Positions 15,899-24,124 of a stretch of DNA of 42,986 bases are shown here, in pieces. The position numbers were made by a program, and so were the translations under genes. The notes below the pieces were generated by a model. It was not told where the DNA came from. It made no database searches and saw nothing but the letters and a program-made list of their open reading frames with translations. The DNA comes from an uncultured Bacteroidales bacterium (GTDB taxonomy: Bacteria; Bacteroidota; Bacteroidia; Bacteroidales; Bacteroidaceae): assembly GCA_902779315.1 (NCBI GenBank), contig CACZBC010000016.1:1-42986 (forward strand). The letters are read 5' to 3'. Within the stretch, counting starts at the first letter, position 1; every line of letters starts with the position of its first letter.

Positions 15899-17474
15899 AT
15901 ACAGACTCCTATCCTCCCTCATTGTGCTGCTTGCCGTGACGGGTTCCAACGCTCAAGACGCATCTTCTGTGCCGTCTTTGGTGGTGAACATTGTCATCGA
16001 CCAGCTGCGGAGCGACTACATGGATGCCTTTACGCCACTTTACGGTCAGGGCGGGTTCCAACGTCTCAAGGAGAAAGGCCGCTACTATTCTCAGGCAGAA
16101 TATCCGTTCAGTTCCCCTGATCCTGCTTCGGCTATGGCGTGCCTGATGACTGGCACAAGCCCCTATGCTAACGGCATTGTGGGCGACAGATGGCTTGACC
16201 GTCAGACATTGCTGCCCGTCTTCTGCGTGGATGACGATACCTATCCAGGCATCCACACCGACGAGAAGTCCTCGCCAAAGCATCTTGCAGTCTCAACCAT
16301 CGGCGACGAGTTGAAGGTCTCTTCCGAGGGGAAAAGTTTTGTCTATTCCATCGCTCCAACTCGAGAAGCTGCCGTTCTGGGCGCAGGTCACGCTGGCAAT
16401 GGCGCATTCTGGCTCGACGACTGGACAGGCAAATGGGCAACCACCTGCTACTACGACAACTATCCCGACTGGTTGGCGGACTACAGCATCCGTTCTTCGC
16501 TCGAGGATCGCATTAGCGACATACATTGGGAACCGCTTAATGAGCAGGTTGCCAACTTCCAATACTTTGTCTCTTCTGGCGGCAGCAAGAGCAAACCCTT
16601 CAGCCACAAGTTCAAGTCGGGCCGCAAGTTCCGCGAGTTCAAAGCGACTGCTTGTGTGAATGATGAAGTCAATCTCCTTGCCAAAGAAGCCATTGAGAAA
16701 GCAGGACTCGGCACAGACGCCGTCACAGACCTGCTGACACTCACTTACTACGCCGGCGCTTACGACCATCAGTCTGCCATGAAGTTCGGCATGGAGATGC
16801 AGGACACCTATGCCCGTCTGGACAGACAACTCGAGGATCTCTTCGACTTTGTGGAGGAGAAGGTGGGTATGGACAAGACCTTGTTCATTGTCACCAGCAC
16901 CGGCTACTTCGATTCAGAAGAACTGATGGACCTGAGCAAGTACCGCATCCCAACCGGTGTCTTCTCCATCACAAAAGCGAAGGCGTTGCTCAACATGTAC
17001 CTCATCGCCGTCTATGGTCCTGGCGACTATGTTGAGACTGCCATCGATAACCAGCTCTACCTCAATCTCAAACTCATCGAGAACCGCAACCTCAACCTGA
17101 CGGAAGTGTTGGACCGTTGTAGCGCATTCCTCATCCAGTTGAGCGGCGTGAAAGATGTCTATACCAGTCAACGCCTGTCACTCGGCGCAGGAACCCCAGG
17201 CATAAGCAAACTCCGCAATGCCTACAATCCGAAGTGCTCAGGCGATATCCTCATACAGGTTTCACCAGGTTGGCAACTCAAGAACGAAGACACACACGAG
17301 CAATCGCTCAGCCGAGAGTCGTACCTGAGTTTTCCGCTCTTCTTCCTCGGAGCCGGCATCGTGCCCGAAAAAGTGCGGATTCCCGTCAGTATCGACCAGG
17401 TTGCGCCGACTGTGGCACAGGCTCTTCGCATCCGTGCTCCGAATGCCTGCCCGCAAGCTCCGCTTAACTACTGA
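15885..17474 (+). CDS. Alkaline-phosphatase-superfamily protein, probably catalytically inactive
   Basis: 529 residues with signal peptide (to about A23). The overall pattern is that of type I phosphodiesterase/PafA proteins: VVNIVIDQLRSDYM with D39, a GGFQRLKEKG segment, then SAMACLMTGTSPYANGIVGD. However, the nucleophile region (75-85) reads FSSPDPASAMA without the usual Thr and H. The D-x-x-x-H site reads YYAGAYDH (288-295), so only His remains. The S-D-H-G site reads TSTG (337-340), and the C-terminal His site reads SYLSFPLFF. Only the first metal aspartate is clearly kept. A binding or scaffolding role is therefore more likely than hydrolysis. It is coupled to the DUF4105 gene and upstream of secA. 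Confidence 0.82.
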   Translation: MAINRYRLLSSLIVLLAVTGSNAQDASSVPSLVVNIVIDQLRSDYMDAFTPLYGQGGFQRLKEKGRYYSQAEYPFSSPDPASAMACLMTGTSPYANGIVGDRWLDRQTLLPVFCVDDDTYPGIHTDEKSSPKHLAVSTIGDELKVSSEGKSFVYSIAPTREAAVLGAGHAGNGAFWLDDWTGKWATTCYYDNYPDWLADYSIRSSLEDRISDIHWEPLNEQVANFQYFVSSGGSKSKPFSHKFKSGRKFREFKATACVNDEVNLLAKEAIEKAGLGTDAVTDLLTLTYYAGAYDHQSAMKFGMEMQDTYARLDRQLEDLFDFVEEKVGMDKTLFIVTSTGYFDSEELMDLSKYRIPTGVFSITKAKALLNMYLIAVYGPGDYVETAIDNQLYLNLKLIENRNLNLTEVLDRCSAFLIQLSGVKDVYTSQRLSLGAGTPGISKLRNAYNPKCSGDILIQVSPGWQLKNEDTHEQSLSRESYLSFPLFFLGAGIVPEKVRIPVSIDQVAPTVAQALRIRAPNACPQAPLNY

Positions 17475-17484
17475 AACATCACAC

Positions 17485-17572
17485 GTGATAAACGCAAACG
17501 ACTAACGTGACAAATGCAAACGACACACGTGATGATTGGCAACGACACACGTGACGTTTGAAAACATCAAAT
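17485..17572. repeat. 22-bp-periodic intergenic array C (phosphatase-fold gene to secA gap)
   Basis: Four contiguous 22-bp units start at 17485, 17507, 17529 and 17551, each beginning GTGA. They have cores such as ATGCAAACGACACAC, and CACGTG forms at several unit junctions. A decayed unit overlaps the end of the upstream gene (17463-17484). The array fills nearly all of the 126-bp gap ahead of secA. I see no TAnnTTTG promoter here, so secA may be read through from the DUF4105 promoter. Confidence 0.85.
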
Positions 17573-17600
17573 AACACTAACGAATCATACATTATAATAT

Positions 17601-20600
17601 ATGGACATTTCCAAGTTTCTAGTAAAACTCTTTGGCGACAAGAAAAGCCGCGACCTGAAAGCCTATCGCCCTATGGTAGAGGCAGTGCTGCAGGTCTATC
17701 CCGAAATACAAGCACTCTCGAACGACGAACTTCGCGAACGCTCCAAAGCGATTAGAGAGCGCATACAAGACTCCGTCAAGGACTTGCGCCAGCAAATACA
17801 AGTGCTGAAGGACAAGATTCCAGGCACAGACATACAGGACCGTGCACCCATCTTCGCACAAATCGACAAGCTCGAGAAGGATGTGCTCGAAACCTTCGAA
17901 AAGGCTCTCGACAAAGAGCGTGCAGAAGTATTCGCCATTGTCAAGAGAACTGCAGAACTCTTCGCAACAAACGAGACAATAGAAGTAACGGCTAACGACT
18001 TCGACCGCGACCTCGCAGCATCGCACGACTTTGTTGACATCGAGGGCGAAAAAGCCGTCTATCACAATCACTGGGTAGCTGGCGGTAACGACTTGAAGTG
18101 GGACATGGTTCACTTCGACGTTCAGCTCTTCGGCGGTACCGTACTGCATCAAGGCAAGATTGCCGAGATGTTTACGGGTGAAGGTAAGACGCTCACAGCA
18201 ACACTCCCAGTCTTCCTGAACGCTTTGACTGGCAATGGTGTTCATGTTGTCACAGTCAACGACTATCTGGCAAAGCGTGACTCGGAATGGATGGGCCCCA
18301 TCTACATGTTCCACGGCTTGAGTGTGGACTGCATCGACAAGCATCAACCCAACAGCCCGGAACGTCGCAAAGCCTATCTCGCCGACATCACTTTCGGCAC
18401 GAACAACGAGTTCGGCTTCGACTATCTGCGTGACAACATGGCACAAGACCCGAAGGACCTCGTGCAGCGCTCCCACAACTACGCCATCGTGGACGAGGTC
18501 GACTCAGTCCTCATCGATGATGCCCGTACTCCGCTCATCATCTCTGGTCCTGTCCCCAAAGGCGACGACCAACAGTTCGAGCAGTATCAACCTCTGGTGG
18601 AGCGTCTTGTAGGCGTACAAAGACAACTCGCAACTCAGTATCTTGCCGACGCAAAGAAGCAAATAACGGAAGGTACAGAAGCAAACGACAAGCAGAAGAC
18701 CGCCGAGGGTTTCCTTGCGCTCTTCCGCAGCCACAAAGCTTTGCCTAAGAACAAGCCCCTCATCAAGTTCCTCTCCGAACCAGGCATCAAGGCTGGTATG
18801 CTCTCCACAGAAGAAATCTACATGGAGAACAACAACCGCCGTATGCACGAAGCAACCGATCCGCTCTACTTCGTGGTCGACGAGAAGCTGAACAGCGTGG
18901 AACTGACTGACAAGGGTAACGAATGGCTGGCTTCGCAAGTGAACGACCCCGAACTCTTCGTCTTGCCCGACATCGCAACCATTCTCTCGCAGATTGACCA
19001 TTCTGGCAAAACAGACGAAGAAAAGATTGAGGAAAAGGACCGCATCTTCAACGATTACGCCACAAAGAGCGAACGCGTACACACCATACAGCAACTGCTG
19101 AAGGCATACACAATGTTCAACCTCAACGACGAGTATGTCATCCAGGACGGCGAAGTCAAGATTGTGGATGAGCAGACAGGCCGTATCATGGAAGGACGCC
19201 GTTGGAGCGACGGTTTGCATCAGGCTGTCGAGGCAAAGGAGCATGTTCAAGTACAAGCTGCCACACAGACTTACGCCACCATCACCCTGCAGAACTACTT
19301 CCGCATGTACCACAAATTGGCTGGTATGACGGGTACGGCTGTCACGGAAGCTGGCGAGTTCTGGGACATCTACAAGCTCGATGTAGTGGAGGTTCCAACG
19401 AACCGTCCCGTTGTCCGTACTGACATGAACGACCGCGTATATCGCACACAACGCGAGAAGTATAAAGCCGTCATCGAAGAAGTCGAACTGATGCGTACAA
19501 GTGGACGCCCTGTCCTTGTTGGCACGACCAGTGTCGAAATCTCCGAGATGCTGTCAAAGATGCTCCAGATGCGCAAGATACCTCATCAGGTGTTGAACGC
19601 AAAGCTGCACCAAAAGGAAGCAGACATCGTGGCTCTGGCAGGTCAGAGTGCTATGGGTACCGTCTATGTTGCAACAGACGGACGCGCCTTCAACGAGAAG
19701 AGCACAGCTATAGGTTATCAGACACGCATCGAGGCAGAAGCTGCAAAGAAGGAGAAGCGCGAGCCTCGCGAAGCTCTTGAACTCATAAAGACAGAAGAAC
19801 GACTGCTTGGCACCGTAACCATCGCCACCAACATGGCAGGTCGTGGTACGGATATCAAGCTCTCGCCTGAAGTGAAAGCAGCAGGTGGCTTGGCCATCGT
19901 CGGCACAGAACGTCATGAGAGCCGTCGCGTGGACCGTCAGCTTCGCGGACGTTCCGGTCGTCAAGGTGACCCCGGAAGCAGCGTCTTCTTCGTCAGCATC
20001 GAGGACAAATTGATGCGACTCTTCGCCAGCGAGCGTATTGCCAGAGTGATGGACAGCCTTGGCTTCAAGGATGGCGAGATGATTGAGCACAGCATGATTA
20101 CTCGCAGCATCGAGAACGCACAGAAGAAGGTCGAGGAGAATCACTTCGGCATCCGTAAGAACCTGCTCGAATACGACGACGTCATGAACAAGCAGCGTAC
20201 AGTCATCTACGAGAAGCGTCGTCATGCTCTCATTGGTGAACGTCTCGGCATGGACATTAGCAACATGATTTGGGACCGTGTCTGCAACATTTTGGAGAAC
20301 AACGACTATGAAGGTTGCCGCTTGCGTTTCCTCGAAATCATGGCGATGGAAGTTCCTTTTACTGCCGAGCAGTTCGAGACGATGAAACTCGACGATGTGG
20401 CAGAACTGGCATACCAAAAGGTGCTTGAACGTTTCCAGCAGAAGCAGGAAATCATGATGAACAATGCCAACAAGGTTGTAACGACTATCTACGAAAGCCC
20501 GCAAGGCAGTATGTACGAGAACCTCATGGTCCCTGTCATTGCCGGCAACCGCCAGTACAACATCCCATCGAACCTAAAGGAAGCTTACGAAAGCCAGTCA

Positions 20601-21065
20601 CGCTCAGTTGTGACAGCATTCCACAAAGCCATCATCCTGCACATCATCGACGACGCTTGGAAGGAAAACCTGCGACTGCTCGACGAACTGAAGCACAGTG
20701 TACACAATGCAAGCTACGAGCAGAAGGATCCCTTGCTCATCTTCAAGTTGGAAAGCGCCAAGCTCTTCGACGACATGATTAACCAGATCAACGACCGCAC
20801 CGTATCCATCATCATGCGCGCCATGATACCGGAACTGCAAATACAAGGAGCGCCTCAGCAAGAAATGCCGCGCCGCGAACAGCCTCGTCTGCAAGAGTCA
20901 CGTGGAGAGTTGACCGACACAGGAATGCAACAAGCAGCGGCACGCGACACGCGAGACCGTCAGCCCGTACAACCCATCCGTCGTGAGAACTTGCCAGGCC
21001 GTAACGACCCATGTCCTTGTGGCAGCGGCAAGAAGTTCAAACAATGTCACGGAAGAAATCTATAA
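17601..21065 (+). CDS. secA: Preprotein translocase ATPase SecA
   Basis: This 1154-residue SecA is longer than the roughly 900-residue E. coli form, as usual for Bacteroidetes. Walker A is GEGKT at residues 193-197, and the DEAD-type motif lies in [20 protein letters not shown]. The preprotein-binding region, helicase motif [12 protein letters not shown] and [16 protein letters not shown] are intact. The C-terminal zinc-binding tail is [20 protein letters not shown]. Extra length comes from coiled-coil-like insertions at about 55-105 and 330-400. It drives Sec-dependent export at the inner membrane and is the gateway for all signal-peptide proteins in this window. The next gene starts four bases after its stop. 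Confidence 0.98.
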   Translation: MDISKFLVKLFGDKKSRDLKAYRPMVEAVLQVYPEIQALSNDELRERSKAIRERIQDSVKDLRQQIQVLKDKIPGTDIQDRAPIFAQIDKLEKDVLETFEKALDKERAEVFAIVKRTAELFATNETIEVTANDFDRDLAASHDFVDIEGEKAVYHNHWVAGGNDLKWDMVHFDVQLFGGTVLHQGKIAEMFTGEGKTLTATLPVFLNALTGNGVHVVTVNDYLAKRDSEWMGPIYMFHGLSVDCIDKHQPNSPERRKAYLADITFGTNNEFGFDYLRDNMAQDPKDLVQRSHNYAIVDEVDSVLIDDARTPLIISGPVPKGDDQQFEQYQPLVERLVGVQRQLATQYLADAKKQITEGTEANDKQKTAEGFLALFRSHKALPKNKPLIKFLSEPGIKAGMLSTEEIYMENNNRRMHEATDPLYFVVDEKLNSVELTDKGNEWLASQVNDPELFVLPDIATILSQIDHSGKTDEEKIEEKDRIFNDYATKSERVHTIQQLLKAYTMFNLNDEYVIQDGEVKIVDEQTGRIMEGRRWSDGLHQAVEAKEHVQVQAATQTYATITLQNYFRMYHKLAGMTGTAVTEAGEFWDIYKLDVVEVPTNRPVVRTDMNDRVYRTQREKYKAVIEEVELMRTSGRPVLVGTTSVEISEMLSKMLQMRKIPHQVLNAKLHQKEADIVALAGQSAMGTVYVATDGRAFNEKSTAIGYQTRIEAEAAKKEKREPREALELIKTEERLLGTVTIATNMAGRGTDIKLSPEVKAAGGLAIVGTERHESRRVDRQLRGRSGRQGDPGSSVFFVSIEDKLMRLFASERIARVMDSLGFKDGEMIEHSMITRSIENAQKKVEENHFGIRKNLLEYDDVMNKQRTVIYEKRRHALIGERLGMDISNMIWDRVCNILENNDYEGCRLRFLEIMAMEVPFTAEQFETMKLDDVAELAYQKVLERFQQKQEIMMNNANKVVTTIYESPQGSMYENLMVPVIAGNRQYNIPSNLKEAYESQSRSVVTAFHKAIILHIIDDAWKENLRLLDELKHSVHNASYEQKDPLLIFKLESAKLFDDMINQINDRTVSIIMRAMIPELQIQGAPQQEMPRREQPRLQESRGELTDTGMQQAAARDTRDRQPVQPIRRENLPGRNDPCPCGSGKKFKQCHGRNL

Positions 21066-21069
21066 TCCT

Positions 21070-21510
21070 ATGGAAGCAAGCAAACAGACAATCCAACAGA
21101 TTGAGCGCACACTGCGCAAGGTTATCGCAAAGTTTCCCGCCGATGCTGAACCAGTCATGACGGACATTCATCTCCTGGTCAGCAATTACACTGGGGAGAT
21201 ACGCACTTACAACGACGATGACGAGGAACTTGACCGTTGCGTAGTTGAAGAGTGGATCAAAAGTTCAGACGAGAAATTCTACGAAGATATTGTGCCCATC
21301 CTGCGCAGTTGCATCGAAAACATGCGTCCGAACATCGAGAAGATGAGCATCATGCAACCATTCAGCTTCGTCCTTATCGACGAAGATCATGAGACATTGC
21401 AGGACTTGGTCATCATCGACAGTGAAGAAACAGTTATGCTCGATACGACATTGCTCGATGGACTTGAGGAAGACCTTGATGCCTTCCTGAAGCAATTGTT
21501 GGAGGACTGA
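21070..21510 (+). CDS. Conserved 146-residue acidic protein downstream of secA
   Basis: The ATG at 21070 lies four bases after the secA stop, so this gene is co-transcribed with secA. The protein (MEASKQTIQQIERTLRKVIA at the N-terminus) is soluble and strongly acidic, with a DDDEELD cluster and an acidic C-terminal helix ending LDAFLKQLLED. No signal peptide, membrane segment or recognised enzymatic motif is present. I recall similar small proteins next to secA in other Bacteroidales but know no function. A SecA-associated or chaperone-like role is only a guess from position. Confidence 0.8.
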   Translation: MEASKQTIQQIERTLRKVIAKFPADAEPVMTDIHLLVSNYTGEIRTYNDDDEELDRCVVEEWIKSSDEKFYEDIVPILRSCIENMRPNIEKMSIMQPFSFVLIDEDHETLQDLVIIDSEETVMLDTTLLDGLEEDLDAFLKQLLED

Positions 21511-21611
21511 ACGCACAAACAAAGGACCTGTTGTGGCAGTTGAAAAGCAAAAACGCAGCAGGAAATACACATTTTCTTCATACAAATACCTATTATATGA
21601 AAAAAAATGCG

Positions 21612-21619
21612 TACCTTTG
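21612..21619 (+). promoter_or_regulatory. Promoter -7 box for the PpiD-like gene
   Basis: TACCTTTG matches TAnnTTTG and lies 42 bases ahead of the ATG at 21662. No convincing TTTG -33 element is seen at the usual 19-21 bp spacing. Confidence 0.6.
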
Positions 21620-21661
21620 TGCGCTTTAAGCGAACAATAATAAACAAATCATAAATAACAA

Positions 21662-23815
21662 ATGGCAACATTACAAAAAATCCGCAACAGAGGCAAGATC
21701 CTTATCTTTACGGTCGGCCTTGCTCTGTTTGCTTTCATCGCCGAAGAGTTTGTGCGCTCTCTCTCTTACACGCAGACTGAGCGCCACCAGCGTGTCGGCA
21801 AAATCTATGGCGACAAAATTAACGTACAGGAGTTCAACGCACAAGTCGAGGAGTATACCGACGTTGTGAAGTTCACGCAAGGTGTCAACACTTTGTCTGA
21901 CGACCAGCTTTCCATGATGCGTGACCAAGTTTGGCAGACGCTTGTCAACGACAAGGTCATGCAGCACGAATGCGAGAAGCTTGGCATCACTGTCACCGAT
22001 GCAGAAATGCAGGACATCATCAACAGTGGTCGCAACCCGATGCTTGCACAGACTCCCTTCCGGACAGCACAAGGCACATTTGACGTAAATGCGTTGAAGC
22101 AGTTCCTTAACCAGTACAACGAGGTCATGACCAATCCTGAGCTCAACAGCGAGATCAAGGAACAGTACCAGCAGATGAACAACTATTGGAAATTCATCGA
22201 GAAGACCATTCGTCGTCAGACTTTGAACAACAAGTATCAGGCTCTGCTGAATGGTTTGATGGTTAGCAATCCTGTTGCTGCTCAGGCAAGTTTTGACGGT
22301 CGCACCAACGAGACTGACATATACATGGCAGCTCTCCCCTTCACCAGCATCAAGGATGACGACGTGAAGGTTGAGGACAGCGAGCTTAAGGCTAAGTACG
22401 AAGAGCTGAAGGAGTTGTTCCGTACTGATCAGGAGACTCGCGACATCAAGTACATCGACATCAATGTCACAGCAAGTGATGCTGACAAGGCAAACCTGCA
22501 GAAAGAGATGGAAGGCTATGCACAGGCTCTCGCAGAAGGTGCAGATCCCGCCAAGACTGTTCGCGAAGCTGCAAGCCAGGTTCCCTACAGCGTGCTACCC
22601 ATCAGCGCAAAGGCTCTGCCCCACGACATCGCTGAGAAGCTCGACTCGATGGGAGTTGGTGCTCAAGTAGGTCCCTTTGTACACGAACACGACAACACTA
22701 TCAACATCGTTCGTCTCATTGGCAAGGTCAGCCTTCCTGACTCTGTCGAGGTACGTCAGATTGCCGCTCCAGGCAATGACATGGCTGCCATCGAGAAGAC
22801 TGCAGACAGCATCATGAACGCTCTCGCTGCAGGTGCTAATTTCGACACTATCGCCAAGAAGTACGACCAGCCTGCTACCAAGACTTGGATCACCAGCAGT
22901 CAGTACGAGGGTCAGTCTATCGACGAGAACAACCGCAAGTTCATCAGCACTATCAGCACTGCAGCAGTTGGCAGCTACAACAAGATTGTGCTTGACGGTC
23001 AGGGCGTCATCATCACTCAGGTTACTGATCGCCGCAACATCGTTTCCAAGTATGATGTTGCTGTCATCAAGCGCGCTATGGACTTCAGCAAGGAAACTTA
23101 CGGCAAGGCATACAACGACTTTAGCAGTTTCTTGGCAGGCAATCCAAAGGCAGAAGACATCGAGGCTAATGCCGCTCAGGCTGGCTATACCGTCCAGACA
23201 CGCAACAACTTAAGCAGCACAGAGCACAATGTAGCCAATGTTCGCAGCACACGTGATGCCCTTCGCTGGATCTTCGACGACAAGACAAAGGTTGGCGACG
23301 TATCACCTCTCTATGAGTGTGGCGACAACGACCACATGCTTGTCATCACCCTCACAGGCATTCACAAGAAAGGATATCTGCCTTGGGATGACGAACAGAT
23401 TCGCACCTTCCTGACTGGCGAAGTGATGAAGGACAAGAAGGCTGCTATGCTTCAGGAGAAGTTGAAAGGCGTGAAGAGCATAGCCGACGTAGCAAAGATT
23501 GAAGGTGCCGTTACGGATACCATCCACCACATCACCTTCATGAGCAATGCTTTCGTATCGAAGATTGGTGCTAGCGAACCTGCACTGAGCGGATCGGTAA
23601 GCAAGGCAAAGAAGGGCGACTTCAAGTCTGGCATCAAGGGCAAGGCTGCCGTCTATGCTTATCAAGTGCTCGACCAGAAGAAGACTGAAGAGAAGTTCGA
23701 CAAAAAGGCAGAAGAACAGAGACTCCAGCAAAGCGTCGCACGTTCACTTGGCAACTTCCAAGGCGAACTCATGCAGGATGCAAACATCAGCGACAAGCGT
23801 TACATCTTCTTCTAA
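21662..23815 (+). CDS. PpiD/SurA-type periplasmic peptidyl-prolyl isomerase, membrane-anchored
   Basis: 717 residues. A single N-terminal membrane helix (about 13-33, ILIFTVGLALFAFIAEEFV) is followed by a SurA_N-like chaperone region (about 45-200, with MMRDQVWQTLVNDKVMQHEC and ITVTDAEMQDIINSG). Parvulin-type domains follow (about 230-340 and 345-470; KYDQPATKTW and VGSYNKIV lie in the second). The layout is that of PpiD, which assists folding of proteins leaving the Sec translocon, matching its place beside secA. Length is within the Bacteroidetes range. A strong terminator follows at 23839-23874. Confidence 0.9.
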   Translation: MATLQKIRNRGKILIFTVGLALFAFIAEEFVRSLSYTQTERHQRVGKIYGDKINVQEFNAQVEEYTDVVKFTQGVNTLSDDQLSMMRDQVWQTLVNDKVMQHECEKLGITVTDAEMQDIINSGRNPMLAQTPFRTAQGTFDVNALKQFLNQYNEVMTNPELNSEIKEQYQQMNNYWKFIEKTIRRQTLNNKYQALLNGLMVSNPVAAQASFDGRTNETDIYMAALPFTSIKDDDVKVEDSELKAKYEELKELFRTDQETRDIKYIDINVTASDADKANLQKEMEGYAQALAEGADPAKTVREAASQVPYSVLPISAKALPHDIAEKLDSMGVGAQVGPFVHEHDNTINIVRLIGKVSLPDSVEVRQIAAPGNDMAAIEKTADSIMNALAAGANFDTIAKKYDQPATKTWITSSQYEGQSIDENNRKFISTISTAAVGSYNKIVLDGQGVIITQVTDRRNIVSKYDVAVIKRAMDFSKETYGKAYNDFSSFLAGNPKAEDIEANAAQAGYTVQTRNNLSSTEHNVANVRSTRDALRWIFDDKTKVGDVSPLYECGDNDHMLVITLTGIHKKGYLPWDDEQIRTFLTGEVMKDKKAAMLQEKLKGVKSIADVAKIEGAVTDTIHHITFMSNAFVSKIGASEPALSGSVSKAKKGDFKSGIKGKAAVYAYQVLDQKKTEEKFDKKAEEQRLQQSVARSLGNFQGELMQDANISDKRYIFF

Positions 23816-23838
23816 AGAGGAAAAGAATCACATAAGCG

Positions 23839-23875
23839 AAAGCCCCTTGCAGACAGTTTCTGCAGGGGGCTTTTC
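23839..23875 (+). terminator. Intrinsic terminator after the PpiD-like gene
   Basis: AAAGCCCCTTGCAG (23839-23852) pairs with CTGCAGGGGGCTTT (23860-23873) with one G-T wobble and a 7-base loop, followed by TTCT. It lies 24 bases after the stop codon. Confidence 0.92.
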
Positions 23876-23908
23876 TCTTGCGACACTTCATTCAGAAAAA
23901 CAACCCAC

Positions 23909-24005
23909 GTGATGTTTGCAAAGATCACGTGTGAAGATTGCAAACGTCAAACGTGAAGTTTGCCAATTACACACGTGACGTTTGCAGTTTAGGCACGCCA
24001 CGTTG
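23909..24005. repeat. 22-bp-periodic intergenic array D (between converging genes)
   Basis: Units at 23909, 23931, 23953 and 23975, each 22 bp and beginning GTGA, are followed by GCCACGTTGAGC. Here the left half (GTGAnGTTTGC) is the better conserved one, so the array appears inverted relative to arrays A and B. It lies between two terminators (23839-23875 and 24057-24084), outside any transcribed gene if both work. Confidence 0.85.
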
Positions 24006-24056
24006 AGCAATTAGGTTGGGGACGTTTTGCATTCACCTTAATATCGCAAACAAATT

Positions 24057-24084
24057 AGGGGGCAGACCTTTCGATCCGCCCCCT
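24057..24084 (-). terminator. Intrinsic terminator of the SusC/D-M6 operon
   Basis: AGGGGGC (24057-24063) and GCCCCCT (24078-24084) form a perfect stem. On the minus strand it is followed by AATTTGTTTG. It lies 40 bases after the M6 protease stop and closes the long minus-strand operon. Confidence 0.75.
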
Positions 24085-24124
24085 GATTCATGTAGCTGTG
24101 CAAACGCACAAAGTATTGTTCAAA

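Noticed and set aside
17485-17572. The 22-bp arrays as intrinsic terminators
   Set aside because: Units lack U-runs. One array lies within an operon, and array D lies beyond separate, obvious terminators.
18504-19451. Long open frames antisense to secA (also 17619-18476 and 19554-20504)
   Set aside because: They are cysteine- and histidine-rich, unlike real proteins, and lie opposite an unmistakable secA.
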